Shown here one piece after another: positions 22,786 to 29,884 of a stretch of DNA of 36,264 nucleotides. Both the position numbers and the translations under genes were made by a program. The stretch's first letter is position 1; each line of letters begins with the position of its first letter. The stretch is from a virus: positions 1 through 36,264 of IMG/VR virus record IMGVR_UViG_3300036790_000378. One strand, given 5' to 3'. Under the pieces are notes generated by a model. The model ran no database searches and was not told the origin of the DNA. It saw only the letters and a program-made list of their open reading frames with translations.

Positions 22786-23270
22786 CGCGAGCGCTCCAGC
22801 CATTGATCCATGAACACCGCGAAGCCCTGGTCCTCGTTGTTGTTCGTCGTCAGCATCACCGCGGCGCACCACAGATGGAATGCGAACAGCCGCGGCCAGC
22901 CCGGCATGCGCTTCTGCATCTCGACGAGAGGATCGTGTGGCTTGGGGCCGAGCGCGTCGAGCCACACCTCGCGACGCACGTGCTCGAACATCTTGCGCGT
23001 CCGCTCGTTCAGCGGCGTCATCTCCATCCCGAGCACGTTGACGCGCTTGCCATCGCACTTTGCACATTCGGTAGCCATGCAGCGGCCGATTTGCTTGCGG
23101 TAGCTGTGCGCGAGCTCGTTGAGAAACGTGGCGGCCTTCGGCGACAACTCGAACTCGGGGTGATTGCTCGCGTTGAACGCAGCGAAGCGCACGAATCGCT
23201 TCTCTGTCGAGCCGGGCGAGAACTTGCAGCGCTCGAGCGCGCGAGCCTGTGCGAGCTGCGTCTCCGTCAC
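22782..23270 (-). CDS. Unknown protein with a Cys pair (162 aa)
   Basis: GTG 23270 overlaps the stop of the upstream gene. It contains CKFSPGSTEKRFVRFAAFN, a C-x-x-C (CAKCDGKRVNVLG) and an aromatic segment WPRLFAFHLWCAAVML, then NNNEDQGF. The longer upstream frame is Arg-rich and antisense-like, so it was not used. Position next to xis suggests an early/lysogeny accessory role. No family recognised. Confidence 0.6.
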   Translation of the reverse strand: MTETQLAQARALERCKFSPGSTEKRFVRFAAFNASNHPEFELSPKAATFLNELAHSYRKQIGRCMATECAKCDGKRVNVLGMEMTPLNERTRKMFEHVRREVWLDALGPKPHDPLVEMQKRMPGWPRLFAFHLWCAAVMLTTNNNEDQGFAVFMDQWLERSR

Positions 23271-23677
23271 CGGCTCGACCCCATCGATGCCAGCACGCCG
23301 AACGCGACCTCGAGCGCCGTCCAAAGCTCGTCGGACAGCAGCACGATGCGCGGCAGCACCTGCCACGTCGGATGCTTCTTCTGTCGCGAGTGGAAGCCCT
23401 GCGCGACGCACGTCGAGCAGTAGTGGACGGGCAACTTGTTGCGTCCGTAGCGCTGCGCGAGCACCGACTCGCGACGATGCATCCGGCATCGCTGGACGAT
23501 CCGGATCGATCCACCGATCGTTTCGAGAATGCTCACGCCGCCGCGCAATGAGACCTGCTCGTGGATGTTCAGCGCGGCCATCTTCGGTGCGAACGCTGCC
23601 GGCAATCGCTTGTCGCCGCGCTGCGGTCGACGCCTGCCGAGACGTGTCGTGACGTTTGCGGTCACGGTGTCGCTCAC
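23267..23677 (-). CDS. Unknown protein with C/H pairs (136 aa)
   Basis: GTG 23677 overlaps the stop of the neighbouring gene. It has a basic N-terminus, a helical core (ALNIHEQVSLRGGVSILETI) and two clusters CRMHRRES and YCSTCVAQGFHSRQKKH that look like zinc ligands. The C-terminal helix contains LPRIVLLSDELWTALEVAFG. No known function. Confidence 0.6.
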   Translation of the reverse strand: MSDTVTANVTTRLGRRRPQRGDKRLPAAFAPKMAALNIHEQVSLRGGVSILETIGGSIRIVQRCRMHRRESVLAQRYGRNKLPVHYCSTCVAQGFHSRQKKHPTWQVLPRIVLLSDELWTALEVAFGVLASMGSSR

Positions 23678-23889
23678 CCTGTCGCCTCCGCGTCAATGTG
23701 CTTCTGCACGAGGCAGCCGATGCACGCGATGCCCTTCTCGAGGTACCGCGGCGCGCGCCGGCGCGTGATCCAGTGGCCGCACTCGAGCACGAGCGCGACT
23801 TGCCGGCCGCCGCGAGCTCCGCGCACGTAGATGATCCGCCTGACGTCGCGGAGCGGCGGTCGCTCGTGGTTGAAGAAGCCGTCGGTCAC
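23674..23889 (-). CDS. Small zinc-finger-like protein (71 aa)
   Basis: GTG 23889 overlaps the methyltransferase stop. The sequence has VLECGHWITRRR and a later CIGC with H, spacing like a small RING or zinc finger (C-x-H ... C-x-x-C). It is a common type of phage protein with no defined role. Confidence 0.6.
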   Translation of the reverse strand: MTDGFFNHERPPLRDVRRIIYVRGARGGRQVALVLECGHWITRRRAPRYLEKGIACIGCLVQKHIDAEATG

Positions 23890-24416
23890 AGATCAAGCCT
23901 CGGCTGTTCGCGTTCGAAGATCGTGATCGCGCGCATCGGCATATTGAAGCCCGTCGACATCCCGAACGCGCGCACGAACCGCGTGCCCTCGACGGGGTTC
24001 GGCGTGATGTAGTGGACGATCGCGATCCGCCCCCCCCTACGAACGACGCGCGCGGCCTCGCGAAGTAGCGCCGACGGTCGCGCGTACTCGACGCCGTAGA
24101 GCGACTTCGCGTAGTGCTCGCTGTACGGCGGATCGATCATCACCGCTGCGACGCTTTCGTCGGCGAGCGGCAACGCGCGGCCGTCGGCGAGGATGTCGGG
24201 CTTCGCCTCGGGCCGGATGTCGACGCGGATGCCTTCGCCCGGCGGCAGGCCGCCGCTGCACACGTGCAGGATCTCGTGGCGCTCGCAACGCAGCCACGGC
24301 AGCATCTTGTGGATCAGCGCGCGCGGGTACATGCCGTAGACCTGCTGCGGCATGTACCCGGCGTCGGGCGGCGCGAGGTCCTCGTACAGAACGAGCCATG
24401 CTTGTCCGGTTGTCAC
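23886..24416 (-). CDS. SAM-dependent DNA methyltransferase with DPPY motif (176 aa)
   Basis: The segment VAAVMIDPPYSEHYAKSLYG contains D-P-P-Y (residues 95-98), motif IV of N6-adenine or N4-cytosine methyltransferases. LHVCSGGLPPGEGIRVDI is the probable SAM-binding motif I, and RRGGRIAIVHYITPNP lies later. It lacks a clear target-recognition domain at this size. It could protect phage DNA or regulate genes. GTG 24416 overlaps the transposase stop, showing that the transposase gene is part of this operon. Confidence 0.72.
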   Translation of the reverse strand: MTTGQAWLVLYEDLAPPDAGYMPQQVYGMYPRALIHKMLPWLRCERHEILHVCSGGLPPGEGIRVDIRPEAKPDILADGRALPLADESVAAVMIDPPYSEHYAKSLYGVEYARPSALLREAARVVRRGGRIAIVHYITPNPVEGTRFVRAFGMSTGFNMPMRAITIFEREQPRLDL

Positions 24417-25444
24417 CCAACGCTCCCATCGGTAGTGCCGGGATGAATCCAATCTCCATCGTACAACTCGTCATATGTGGGAGCCTCTTTGCTGGCGCTC
24501 AAGCCGAGCAACGACCGGAACGCGTTGAACGGGTAGAAGCGCCGGTTGAATCGGAACACGAACTCGTTGAGGTACGCCTGCAAGTGGTCGGGTGAGACGC
24601 CGTGGTGCGTGCCATTGATCCACGCCTTCAGGTTCGAGAACACGAGGTGGATGATCGGCAGGTAGTCCTCGGCAACTCCGGGCTCGCCACGCTCGGGACA
24701 CGCGAGGTGCTGGTAACCGTGCCGCGCGAGGCCCGCGTAGCTCTGCGAGCCGTCAGTGACCACCATCTCGGTGAGCGTGTCGACGTTCGCTTGGATGAAC
24801 CCCTGGCAGATCTTCGCGGTCTTGTCTGGGATCACTTGGAGGCGCAGCCGACCTGCGTAGCGTCCGCCGCGACGCGGCTTCCGCTTGCTGTGCAGCTCGT
24901 GCTCGGACTCGATCCGCTCGACCTTGCGCTGCTTTACCTCGACGGCGCCGATCACACGGACCTGGTTCGTGACACCGCGTCCCTCGCCGCGCGTGCGCCC
25001 GCCGACGAACGTCTCGTCGATCTCGACGTGGCACTTGCCGCCAATCGGTCCGCTCGTCGTGCCCATCCCACTGCGAAGTTTGTGCAGGATCTGGAACGCG
25101 GTCTCGTATCGCGTGAGCCCGAGCTGGCGCTGGAGTTGGACGGCCGACATGCCGGGCGTTTGCGAGGAGATGAGGAATGCGGCCCAGAACCACGTAGAGA
25201 GCGGCGTGTGCGTGCGCTCCATGACGGTGCCTGCGGTGAGTCCGATGTCTTTCTTGCAACCCTTGCAGCGCAAAACGCCAGGCCGATTTCCGAAGCGGTA
25301 GGGCACGGCGGTCGAATTGCATCGCGGGCACTGGAAGCCGTCTCTCCAGCGGATCGATTCGAGGTAGCGAGCACACGCGGCGTCGTCAGGGAACATCTTC
25401 TGAAACCCTGGAAGCGACTCGGGGAATTTGTCGGCCATGCCCAT
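24413..25444 (-). CDS. IS1595/ISXO2-type transposase, embedded in the operon (343 aa)
   Basis: Complete IS1595-type protein. A zinc ribbon (C39, C42, C60, C63: CPRC and CKGC) is followed by a helical region (SAVQLQRQLGLTRYETAFQI) and catalytic acidic residues D143 (HVEIDETFVGGR) and D231 (VVTDGSQSY), with NLKAWINGTHHGVS and FNRR at the C-terminal end. No inverted repeats or flanking noncoding DNA are seen: the upstream gene stops 3 bases before ATG 25444, and the stop overlaps the next gene by 4 bases. It is either an IS whose ends have been lost or a captured gene. Confidence 0.9.
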   Translation of the reverse strand: MGMADKFPESLPGFQKMFPDDAACARYLESIRWRDGFQCPRCNSTAVPYRFGNRPGVLRCKGCKKDIGLTAGTVMERTHTPLSTWFWAAFLISSQTPGMSAVQLQRQLGLTRYETAFQILHKLRSGMGTTSGPIGGKCHVEIDETFVGGRTRGEGRGVTNQVRVIGAVEVKQRKVERIESEHELHSKRKPRRGGRYAGRLRLQVIPDKTAKICQGFIQANVDTLTEMVVTDGSQSYAGLARHGYQHLACPERGEPGVAEDYLPIIHLVFSNLKAWINGTHHGVSPDHLQAYLNEFVFRFNRRFYPFNAFRSLLGLSASKEAPTYDELYDGDWIHPGTTDGSVG

Positions 25445-25447
25445 AGG

Positions 25448-25663
25448 CTAACCGGCATCTCCAGCGCCCAGACGGCGCAGAACGTCGGCCGTGCCTTCTC
25501 GCTGCGTATCGAGCGCTCGCTCCAACGTCTCGTAGGCGCGACGGTAGATCGCGGCGTCACGTCGATTTCCGCTGGCCTCGTGCGAGTCGCGGATCAAATC
25601 GCAGGCGTTGGCGGCAGCTTCGGCTTGCTCGAAAGTGAGACGGACGACAACGTAGCGCGACAT
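25448..25663 (-). CDS. Unknown small helical protein (71 aa)
   Basis: It reads VVVRLTFEQAEAAANACDLI and ends GTADVLRRLGAGDAG, helical and Ala-rich with no known domain. ATG 25663 directly follows the stop of the His-rich gene, and its stop is 3 bases before the transposase start. Confidence 0.6.
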   Translation of the reverse strand: MSRYVVVRLTFEQAEAAANACDLIRDSHEASGNRRDAAIYRRAYETLERALDTQREGTADVLRRLGAGDAG

Positions 25664-26059
25664 CTAAGCGACCTTCTTGGCGTTGATGACGCGGACGCTG
25701 CGCACAACCGCCTTGCTTTCGAGCTTCAGGCGCTCGGGGACGTATGCGCCGTCGACCGATCCGGGCGCGCCGACGAAGATGACATCGAACTGCATCGGCT
25801 CGGTTTCAATGACCGGAAGTTGCAATCCAGTCGCGCGAACCGTGAATTGCTTACGACCGCCGCCGCGCAGCCCAGTGCGGCGATACCAGTCGTCTTTGTC
25901 GATCGTGTAATAGGACGGGCCGGTGTGCTCGTGCTCATGCGGACGATCGCCGCCCTCGTGCGAGTGACGCAACTTGCTGCGCTCGCCGGCCCAACGAGCG
26001 TTCGGGCCCGAAATGTAGGAGTGTTCGTGCATCTCAAGAGTTGCCTTGTTTTTGCCCAT
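25664..26059 (-). CDS. His-rich metal-binding-like protein (131 aa), leaderless
   Basis: Two His clusters (MHEHSYISGP and HSHEGGDRPHEHEHTGP) in the first third, followed by a beta-rich part with TIDKDDWYRRTGLRGGG. The clusters suggest divalent metal binding, a pattern recurring in phage proteins of unknown function. Of two in-frame ATGs, the second (26059) is chosen because it lies 7 bases after the -10 hexamer of a strong promoter; the first (26068) overlaps that hexamer. It opens the int-proximal part of the minus-strand genes. Confidence 0.68.
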   Translation of the reverse strand: MGKNKATLEMHEHSYISGPNARWAGERSKLRHSHEGGDRPHEHEHTGPSYYTIDKDDWYRRTGLRGGGRKQFTVRATGLQLPVIETEPMQFDVIFVGAPGSVDGAYVPERLKLESKAVVRSVRVINAKKVA

Positions 26060-26066
26060 ATGTCCC

Positions 26067-26095
26067 ATACTAGCTACGGGTCACTTGGGTGTCAA
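26067..26095 (-). promoter_or_regulatory. Promoter P1: TTGACA-N17-TAGTAT
   Basis: On the minus strand a perfect -35 TTGACA (26090-26095) is followed by a 17-base spacer and -10 TAGTAT (26067-26072). ATG 26059 starts after exactly 7 more bases, so the mRNA should begin at or next to the start codon. No GGTTAG-type operator is seen, unlike P2 and P3, so this promoter may be active in the lysogen and serve the genes down to int. Confidence 0.7.
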
Positions 26096-26307
26096 CCGGA
26101 TAAGCATGGAACGAGCACCGGAGGACGTCGCGGCTCGGAACCGCTCGTCGGCGACGATCCGCCGTGCTCGAGATCCAGCCGAGCACGGCGCCGTGCCGTG
26201 CGCCGTGCCGTGCTCCCTGCGAAGTCGGTACGCGAGCGGTTGCGATCGGTTCCGAGGTGCTCCGGCGCGCGCGGCACGTTGCGCTTCGGGTTCGAGCGCG
26301 AGCTCAT
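26092..26307 (-). CDS. Possible small Arg/Pro-rich ORF (71 aa), doubtful
   Basis: ATG 26307 overlaps the DUF1643 stop (ATGA), as in true gene pairs here. The product is Arg-, Ser- and Pro-rich with no fold signal, and it covers a set of inverted GC repeats. It may therefore be noncoding sequence between two operons. It ends right at promoter P1. Confidence 0.3.
   Translation of the reverse strand: MSSRSNPKRNVPRAPEHLGTDRNRSRTDFAGSTARRTARRRARLDLEHGGSSPTSGSEPRRPPVLVPCLSG
26161..26215. repeat. Three-part inverted repeat (mutually exclusive hairpins)
   Basis: gccgtgctcg (26161-26170) is the perfect complement of cgagcacggc (26180-26189), with a 9-base loop. The middle arm can instead pair with gccgtgctc (26207-26215). 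The result is a three-arm array as in attenuators. No T-run follows in either direction. It lies between the end of the upstream operon and P1, so it may end or modulate transcription into P1. Confidence 0.5.
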
Positions 26308-26864
26308 GCGATCTGCACCGGCGCGACGTCGTCCGGGATGTAGTGCTTGCCGCGCGCGAGCGGATGCATCGGCAATCCACTCTCGGTGACGCGGAGCGCG
26401 TTGACCTGCTTGCCGAGGTGCTGAAGTAGATCGATGATCGCCTCACCGCGATCCTGCAGCGCACCGTGATTGCCCCATGCGGCGAACACTGTCGCCGCCC
26501 CCCAGTCCTCGCACGCCTTGCTGATCGCGTCGTCGTTCGTCAGGTCGGCGCCGATGGGCTCGGCGCGCTTCGCGGCTGCGTAGAGGTCCTTGGGACACGG
26601 CGAGCGCAGCGCGAACAGATTGACGACTTCGAGCACGTCGCCGCCGAAGCGCCGCGCGAAGTTGATGCAGCGGCGCACGGTCGGGTCCACATTGAACGCG
26701 TCGGCCGTCGACGGGTTGAGCATGACGAACACGACCGCGTGCGATTCTTCGTACGGTCGCGAGAACGCGCCGGGTGTGAGCTCGCGCTGCAAGCGATAGC
26801 GGAATCGTCGGCAGTCGCCGAACTGCGCGAATCCGGTGCCATCGAGGCTGCGCTCGTCGATCAC
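26304..26864 (-). CDS. DUF1643 family protein (186 aa)
   Basis: The family signature is clear: VVFVMLNPSTADAFNVDPTV followed by RRCINFARRFG, EVVNLFALRSPCPKDL, FAAWGNHGALQDRG and SGLPMHPLARGKHYIP. DUF1643 proteins are common in phages and bacteria; their biochemical role is not established. GTG 26864 overlaps the stop of a 22-residue ORF. Confidence 0.85.
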   Translation of the reverse strand: MIDERSLDGTGFAQFGDCRRFRYRLQRELTPGAFSRPYEESHAVVFVMLNPSTADAFNVDPTVRRCINFARRFGGDVLEVVNLFALRSPCPKDLYAAAKRAEPIGADLTNDDAISKACEDWGAATVFAAWGNHGALQDRGEAIIDLLQHLGKQVNALRVTESGLPMHPLARGKHYIPDDVAPVQIA

Positions 26865-26929
26865 CGCGGCGCCTCGAGCTCGACCTTCGCCGAGCGACCG
26901 TGACCGGCCGGGATGTCTCGCACCTTCAC
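26861..26929 (-). CDS. Micro-ORF between two genes (22 aa)
   Basis: GTG 26929 overlaps the stop of the methyltransferase fragment (TGA 26926), and its own stop overlaps GTG 26864 of DUF1643. The peptide begins VKVRDIPAGHGRSAKVE. Because both ends follow the operon's GTGA pattern it is probably translated, but it may serve only as a coupling link. Confidence 0.4.
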   Translation of the reverse strand: MKVRDIPAGHGRSAKVELEAPR

Positions 26930-27240
26930 GTCACTTCCCCGAGCGCGGCGATCGCCGCTTCGATGAAGGCCGCTGCGACTTGCGGGACGATGGCGTTGCC
27001 GAATCCGGCGAGCGCGCCGGTGCGGTTGTACCAGTGCTCCTCTTCGGTCGATTCGTCGGCGCGGCGAACAACCACTCGACCGGATACCCCATGAGCCAAC
27101 GGCTCAAGTCCGGGTTCAACTGGCCGCGAGACTCCGTCGGTGCAGGCGATCCATTCGACGACGGACCAGTTCGACGCGCGGTCTGAGCCAGACAGTCCGT
27201 ACCTTCCGCATTCGCACCCGACGTCGGTCCGCGCGCATCC
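26926..27240 (-). pseudogene. 3' fragment of a cytosine-C5 DNA methyltransferase
   Basis: The frame ending at 26926 encodes about 104 residues that look like the C-terminus of a phage cytosine-5 methyltransferase: ASNWSVVEWIACTDG, RPVEPGLEPLAHGV and GALAGFGNAIVPQVAAAF. The catalytic Pro-Cys motif and the SAM-binding motif, which lie in the N-terminal half, are absent. Upstream sequence in this frame is Arg-rich and is the shadow of the HerA-like frame. It follows a truncated HerA-like gene and cannot be active alone. Confidence 0.65.
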
Positions 27241-27644
27241 CGCGCAAGCGGGTGCCACAGCTCGCGCGGTGCGTTCACGAGCGCGTCGAGGAACAGCCGC
27301 ACGAACCGGGCACGGTGCGCGCCGAGCTCGTAGATGTCGACGATCGCCGAGACGTTGAGCTCGAGCAACCGCCGGGCGAGCAGCGCCGCGCTCTTCGTGT
27401 CGGCCGGGCAGTCGCCGCCCTTCTGACCGGCGAGCACGTAGTCGAACTTCTCGCGGAGCGTATGGAACTCGCCCTCGACGTCGATCACGATCTGCGGCAC
27501 GTGCGCGTAGCTCTGCTCGAGCAGGCGACGGAGCGCCCACGATTTGCCGGCGCCGCTGTTCGCTTGCACGAGCAGCCGCGACTCGATCAGGCGGTCGACG
27601 TTCAGTGGCGCGTCGGGGCCGAGGGATGCGTGTTGCTTCGTCAC
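26931..27644 (-). pseudogene. Truncated HerA-like ATPase (N-terminal ~135 residues) with out-of-frame tail
   Basis: The first ~130 residues match HerA/DUF87-type phage ATPases: NSGAGKSWALRRLLEQS (Walker A, residues 29-36), QIVIDVEGEFHTLREKF, DYVLAGQKGGDCPAD and FLDALVNAPRELWHP. After about 27250 the frame has no family resemblance (Ser/Pro/Arg-rich), because it now reads the methyltransferase fragment out of frame. Walker B and the C-terminal half are missing. A deletion or assembly join near 27240-27255 is the simplest explanation. GTG 27644 overlaps the DUF5131 stop. Confidence 0.65.
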
Positions 27645-28651
27645 GATTGAATCTCCGGGAACGCAGCGTGCTGCTTGCCGTCGAGGTAGGGCAGTTCGAT
27701 GACGCCGCGTGCCTTCGCGCGCGAACCGTCACCCGCGCAGACGATGTCGATCCATCGTTGCCCGCTCTCGGTGAGCGTCGTGACCGTGCTCGGATCGGCA
27801 TCATCGGGCGCCGGGATACACGCGGGCACCGCGCGCGCTTGCTTCAGGAAGAACGCGACGCCAGCGTCGGCGCACTGGTCGCGTAGCGAGCGCAGCCACT
27901 CGACGTTACAAGAGCGCGCGCCGGGGCCGCTCTCACAGCCGGCGATCGCCCAATGAATGCGAGGCCCCGACCACGTCGGGTTCGGGCCGAACACGTGGAC
28001 CGTCGGCATATCGATCGGTCCGAGTAGCGGCTCGCAGCTCAGGAACCGCACCGCGGCCGGCGTTGCGAGCAGCTCAGGGATGCGTGCGGCCGCCGTCTCC
28101 TGATTCTCGACGCTCACGCCGAGCCACACGTTCGGCAGCGGCCACGCCTTTCGCAGTCGTAGAAATCCGAGCATTCGACCCTGGTCGTCGTCGGTCGGGA
28201 TCGCGTGCTCGGCGTAGCCGTAGAGCGCCGACGGCGTCAGGTCATCGGCCCACTCGAACCACTCGCGCATGCGCCTCGCGCGCTTCGTCAGCACCTGAAA
28301 CGTATGCTGCGGCGCCGACGCCATGACGGCGAACACCGCCGCGATCTGCTCGTTCGTCAGGTTCTCGTGGAACAGGTCCGACATCGAGTTGACGAAAATT
28401 CGGCGCGGCTTCTTCCAGCGCAGCGGATCGGCAAGATGGTCGGCGATGAAGCGAACCTCTCCGGTCCACTTCGGATGGTGGCCCGTGCGCACGCCGATCT
28501 TCGCGAGACCCTCGTACGGCTGGCCGGGTCCGCTGAAGCGCGCGGCGACCGCCTCGGCGTAGCAGTGACGGCACCCATCGCTGACGCGCGAGCAGCCGCG
28601 GATCGGATTCCACGTCGCGTCCGTCCAGCTGATCGACGTCGCGTCACCCAC
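27641..28651 (-). CDS. DUF5131 / phage Gp37-Gp68 family protein (336 aa)
   Basis: The signature is strong: WNPIRGCSRVSDGCRHCYAE (C20, C27, C30; a radical-SAM-like C-x6-C-x2-C set), WKKPRRIFVNSMSDLFHENL, APQHTFQVLTKRARRM, PNVWLGVSVENQ and FLSCEPLLGPID. The family is widespread in phages; the reaction is unknown, though an Fe-S radical chemistry is often suspected. Its last residues are P-E-I-Q-S. It overlaps the upstream gene by 8 bases. Confidence 0.88.
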   Translation of the reverse strand: MGDATSISWTDATWNPIRGCSRVSDGCRHCYAEAVAARFSGPGQPYEGLAKIGVRTGHHPKWTGEVRFIADHLADPLRWKKPRRIFVNSMSDLFHENLTNEQIAAVFAVMASAPQHTFQVLTKRARRMREWFEWADDLTPSALYGYAEHAIPTDDDQGRMLGFLRLRKAWPLPNVWLGVSVENQETAAARIPELLATPAAVRFLSCEPLLGPIDMPTVHVFGPNPTWSGPRIHWAIAGCESGPGARSCNVEWLRSLRDQCADAGVAFFLKQARAVPACIPAPDDADPSTVTTLTESGQRWIDIVCAGDGSRAKARGVIELPYLDGKQHAAFPEIQS

Positions 28652-29054
28652 GGTGCGGTCCCGACAGCTGCTCGAGCTGCTGCTGCGCGAGCTCGTGGTT
28701 CGTCCAGCGGCCGAGACCGAGTGCGCCCATCGCCTCGCACTCGGGGCACGCGTCGTTCGGCGAGCACGTGCACTGCGCGTGGTCGCAGACGCTCGCCCAG
28801 AGCATGCGGACGAGCGCCGACTTCGCGGCCGCGGTGATCAGCTCGTTCGCGCGCTGCAGGTCGGCGACGCGCCGGTCGAGCTCGGCGTAGCGATCGGTGA
28901 GCCGCTCGACGGCGTCCCACTCGTCCTGCCGAAGCACGATCGTGCCGCACATCGGCCGGCTGCCCGCGACGCCGGCGCCGAGCACGCGCGCGTGGACGTG
29001 CACGCCGTTCGATTCGCCGAGGAACGTGATCGGGCCGATGTGGAGCTCAGCCAT
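28644..29054 (-). CDS. Unknown protein with Cys-rich C-terminal third (136 aa)
   Basis: The N-terminus contains IGPITFLGESNGVHVHARVL, the centre a coiled coil (VERLTDRYAELDRRVADLQR), and later CDHAQCTCSPNDACPECEAM is a possible zinc site. ATG 29054 overlaps the next upstream gene by 8 bases. Function unknown; DNA binding is only a guess. Confidence 0.62.
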   Translation of the reverse strand: MAELHIGPITFLGESNGVHVHARVLGAGVAGSRPMCGTIVLRQDEWDAVERLTDRYAELDRRVADLQRANELITAAAKSALVRMLWASVCDHAQCTCSPNDACPECEAMGALGLGRWTNHELAQQQLEQLSGPHRG

Positions 29055-29487
29055 GGTCGACTCCTGGCCGCATCCGCATGTCTTCGCCGGTCGCGTTCGC
29101 GTGCCAGTTCAGCGCGACGGCGGCGACCGTGATGATGTGGTGAAGAAGCTTGGCGCGATCACCGTCGAAGTGCGCCTTGGCTGCCTTGCCGAGCAGGTAC
29201 GTGTAGAGCGTGATCCAGTCCTCGGGGCGCTTGCCGGCATCGTGATCGGCGCCCCATCGCTCGCGCTGATGTGCTGCCTCGACGCGAACCGCGTCGATGA
29301 AGTTCGCGGTTTGCGGCGTGTTCAGCTCGTGCGTCAGGCGCAGGACTTCAGCCGCGAGCTGCGGCTCTCGCGTCACCGCGCGATGCCACCACTCGTCGAA
29401 GGGCACGACGGAAGCGTTCGTCTCGCGATCGGTCTCAGCGTCGGCGAGCGCTTCTTTCGCGAGGACGCAAATCGGAGATTCAGCCAT
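29047..29487 (-). CDS. Conserved phage protein with His motifs (146 aa)
   Basis: ATG 29487 is chosen because it overlaps the upstream stop by 8 bases; upstream codons are Arg/Ser shadow sequence. The segments RWGADHDAGKRPEDWITLYT, YLLGKAAKAHF and LLHHIITVAAVALNWHANAT form a family pattern common in prophages. The D-H and H-H motifs resemble metal-dependent MazG/HD-like nucleotide phosphohydrolases, but no reaction is established. Confidence 0.65.
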   Translation of the reverse strand: MAESPICVLAKEALADAETDRETNASVVPFDEWWHRAVTREPQLAAEVLRLTHELNTPQTANFIDAVRVEAAHQRERWGADHDAGKRPEDWITLYTYLLGKAAKAHFDGDRAKLLHHIITVAAVALNWHANATGEDMRMRPGVDHG

Positions 29488-29884
29488 GTGACTCCACCTT
29501 CGCGACCGCGGCGCGCAGCGCCTTTTCGGCCGGCGCCGCCGCGCAGCTGTCGTGATCGCCGGCGCTGCAATTCGAATCGCGGGTGTGCTCGGCTTCGCAG
29601 AACGCGAGCGCGAGCACGTAGATCGGCCGCATCGCGTCGACCTCGGCGCGCAGCTTCGCGAGCTCGGCCTCGAGGTCGGTGGGCGCGACGAGCTGCAGAT
29701 CGACGAGCCGTTCCGCACCGACGATCTGCGGTCGCCAGCTGCGGATGTGCGCGACGACGGTCGAGGCCAGATCATCTACCTCGCCGGGCGCTAGCTTGGC
29801 GTGATCGTCGAGCGCGGCGAACGTCGCGCGCAGCGTCTTGAGCAGCGCGGCGCCGCGCGGCGACATGGAAGCCACGGCGACCAC
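29480..29884 (-). CDS. Unknown protein (134 aa)
   Basis: A helical protein with FAALDDHAKLAPGEVDDLAS, a coiled segment LEAELAKLRAEVDAM and CSAGDHDSC near the end. Start may be GTG 29884 or the internal ATG six residues later; the former touches the RecE-like gene's stop (TAG 29885). No known function. Confidence 0.55.
   Translation of the reverse strand: MVAVASMSPRGAALLKTLRATFAALDDHAKLAPGEVDDLASTVVAHIRSWRPQIVGAERLVDLQLVAPTDLEAELAKLRAEVDAMRPIYVLALAFCEAEHTRDSNCSAGDHDSCAAAPAEKALRAAVAKVESHG

Noticed and set aside
22782-23696. A longer 304-residue version of the 162-residue gene
   Set aside because: The extra 142 residues are Arg-rich and overlap a better frame (23267-23677); the GTGA overlap at 23270 gives the correct start.
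24380-25480. A whole insertion sequence around the transposase
   Set aside because: No inverted repeats or target duplication are visible and neighbours overlap the gene at both ends, so I list only the gene.
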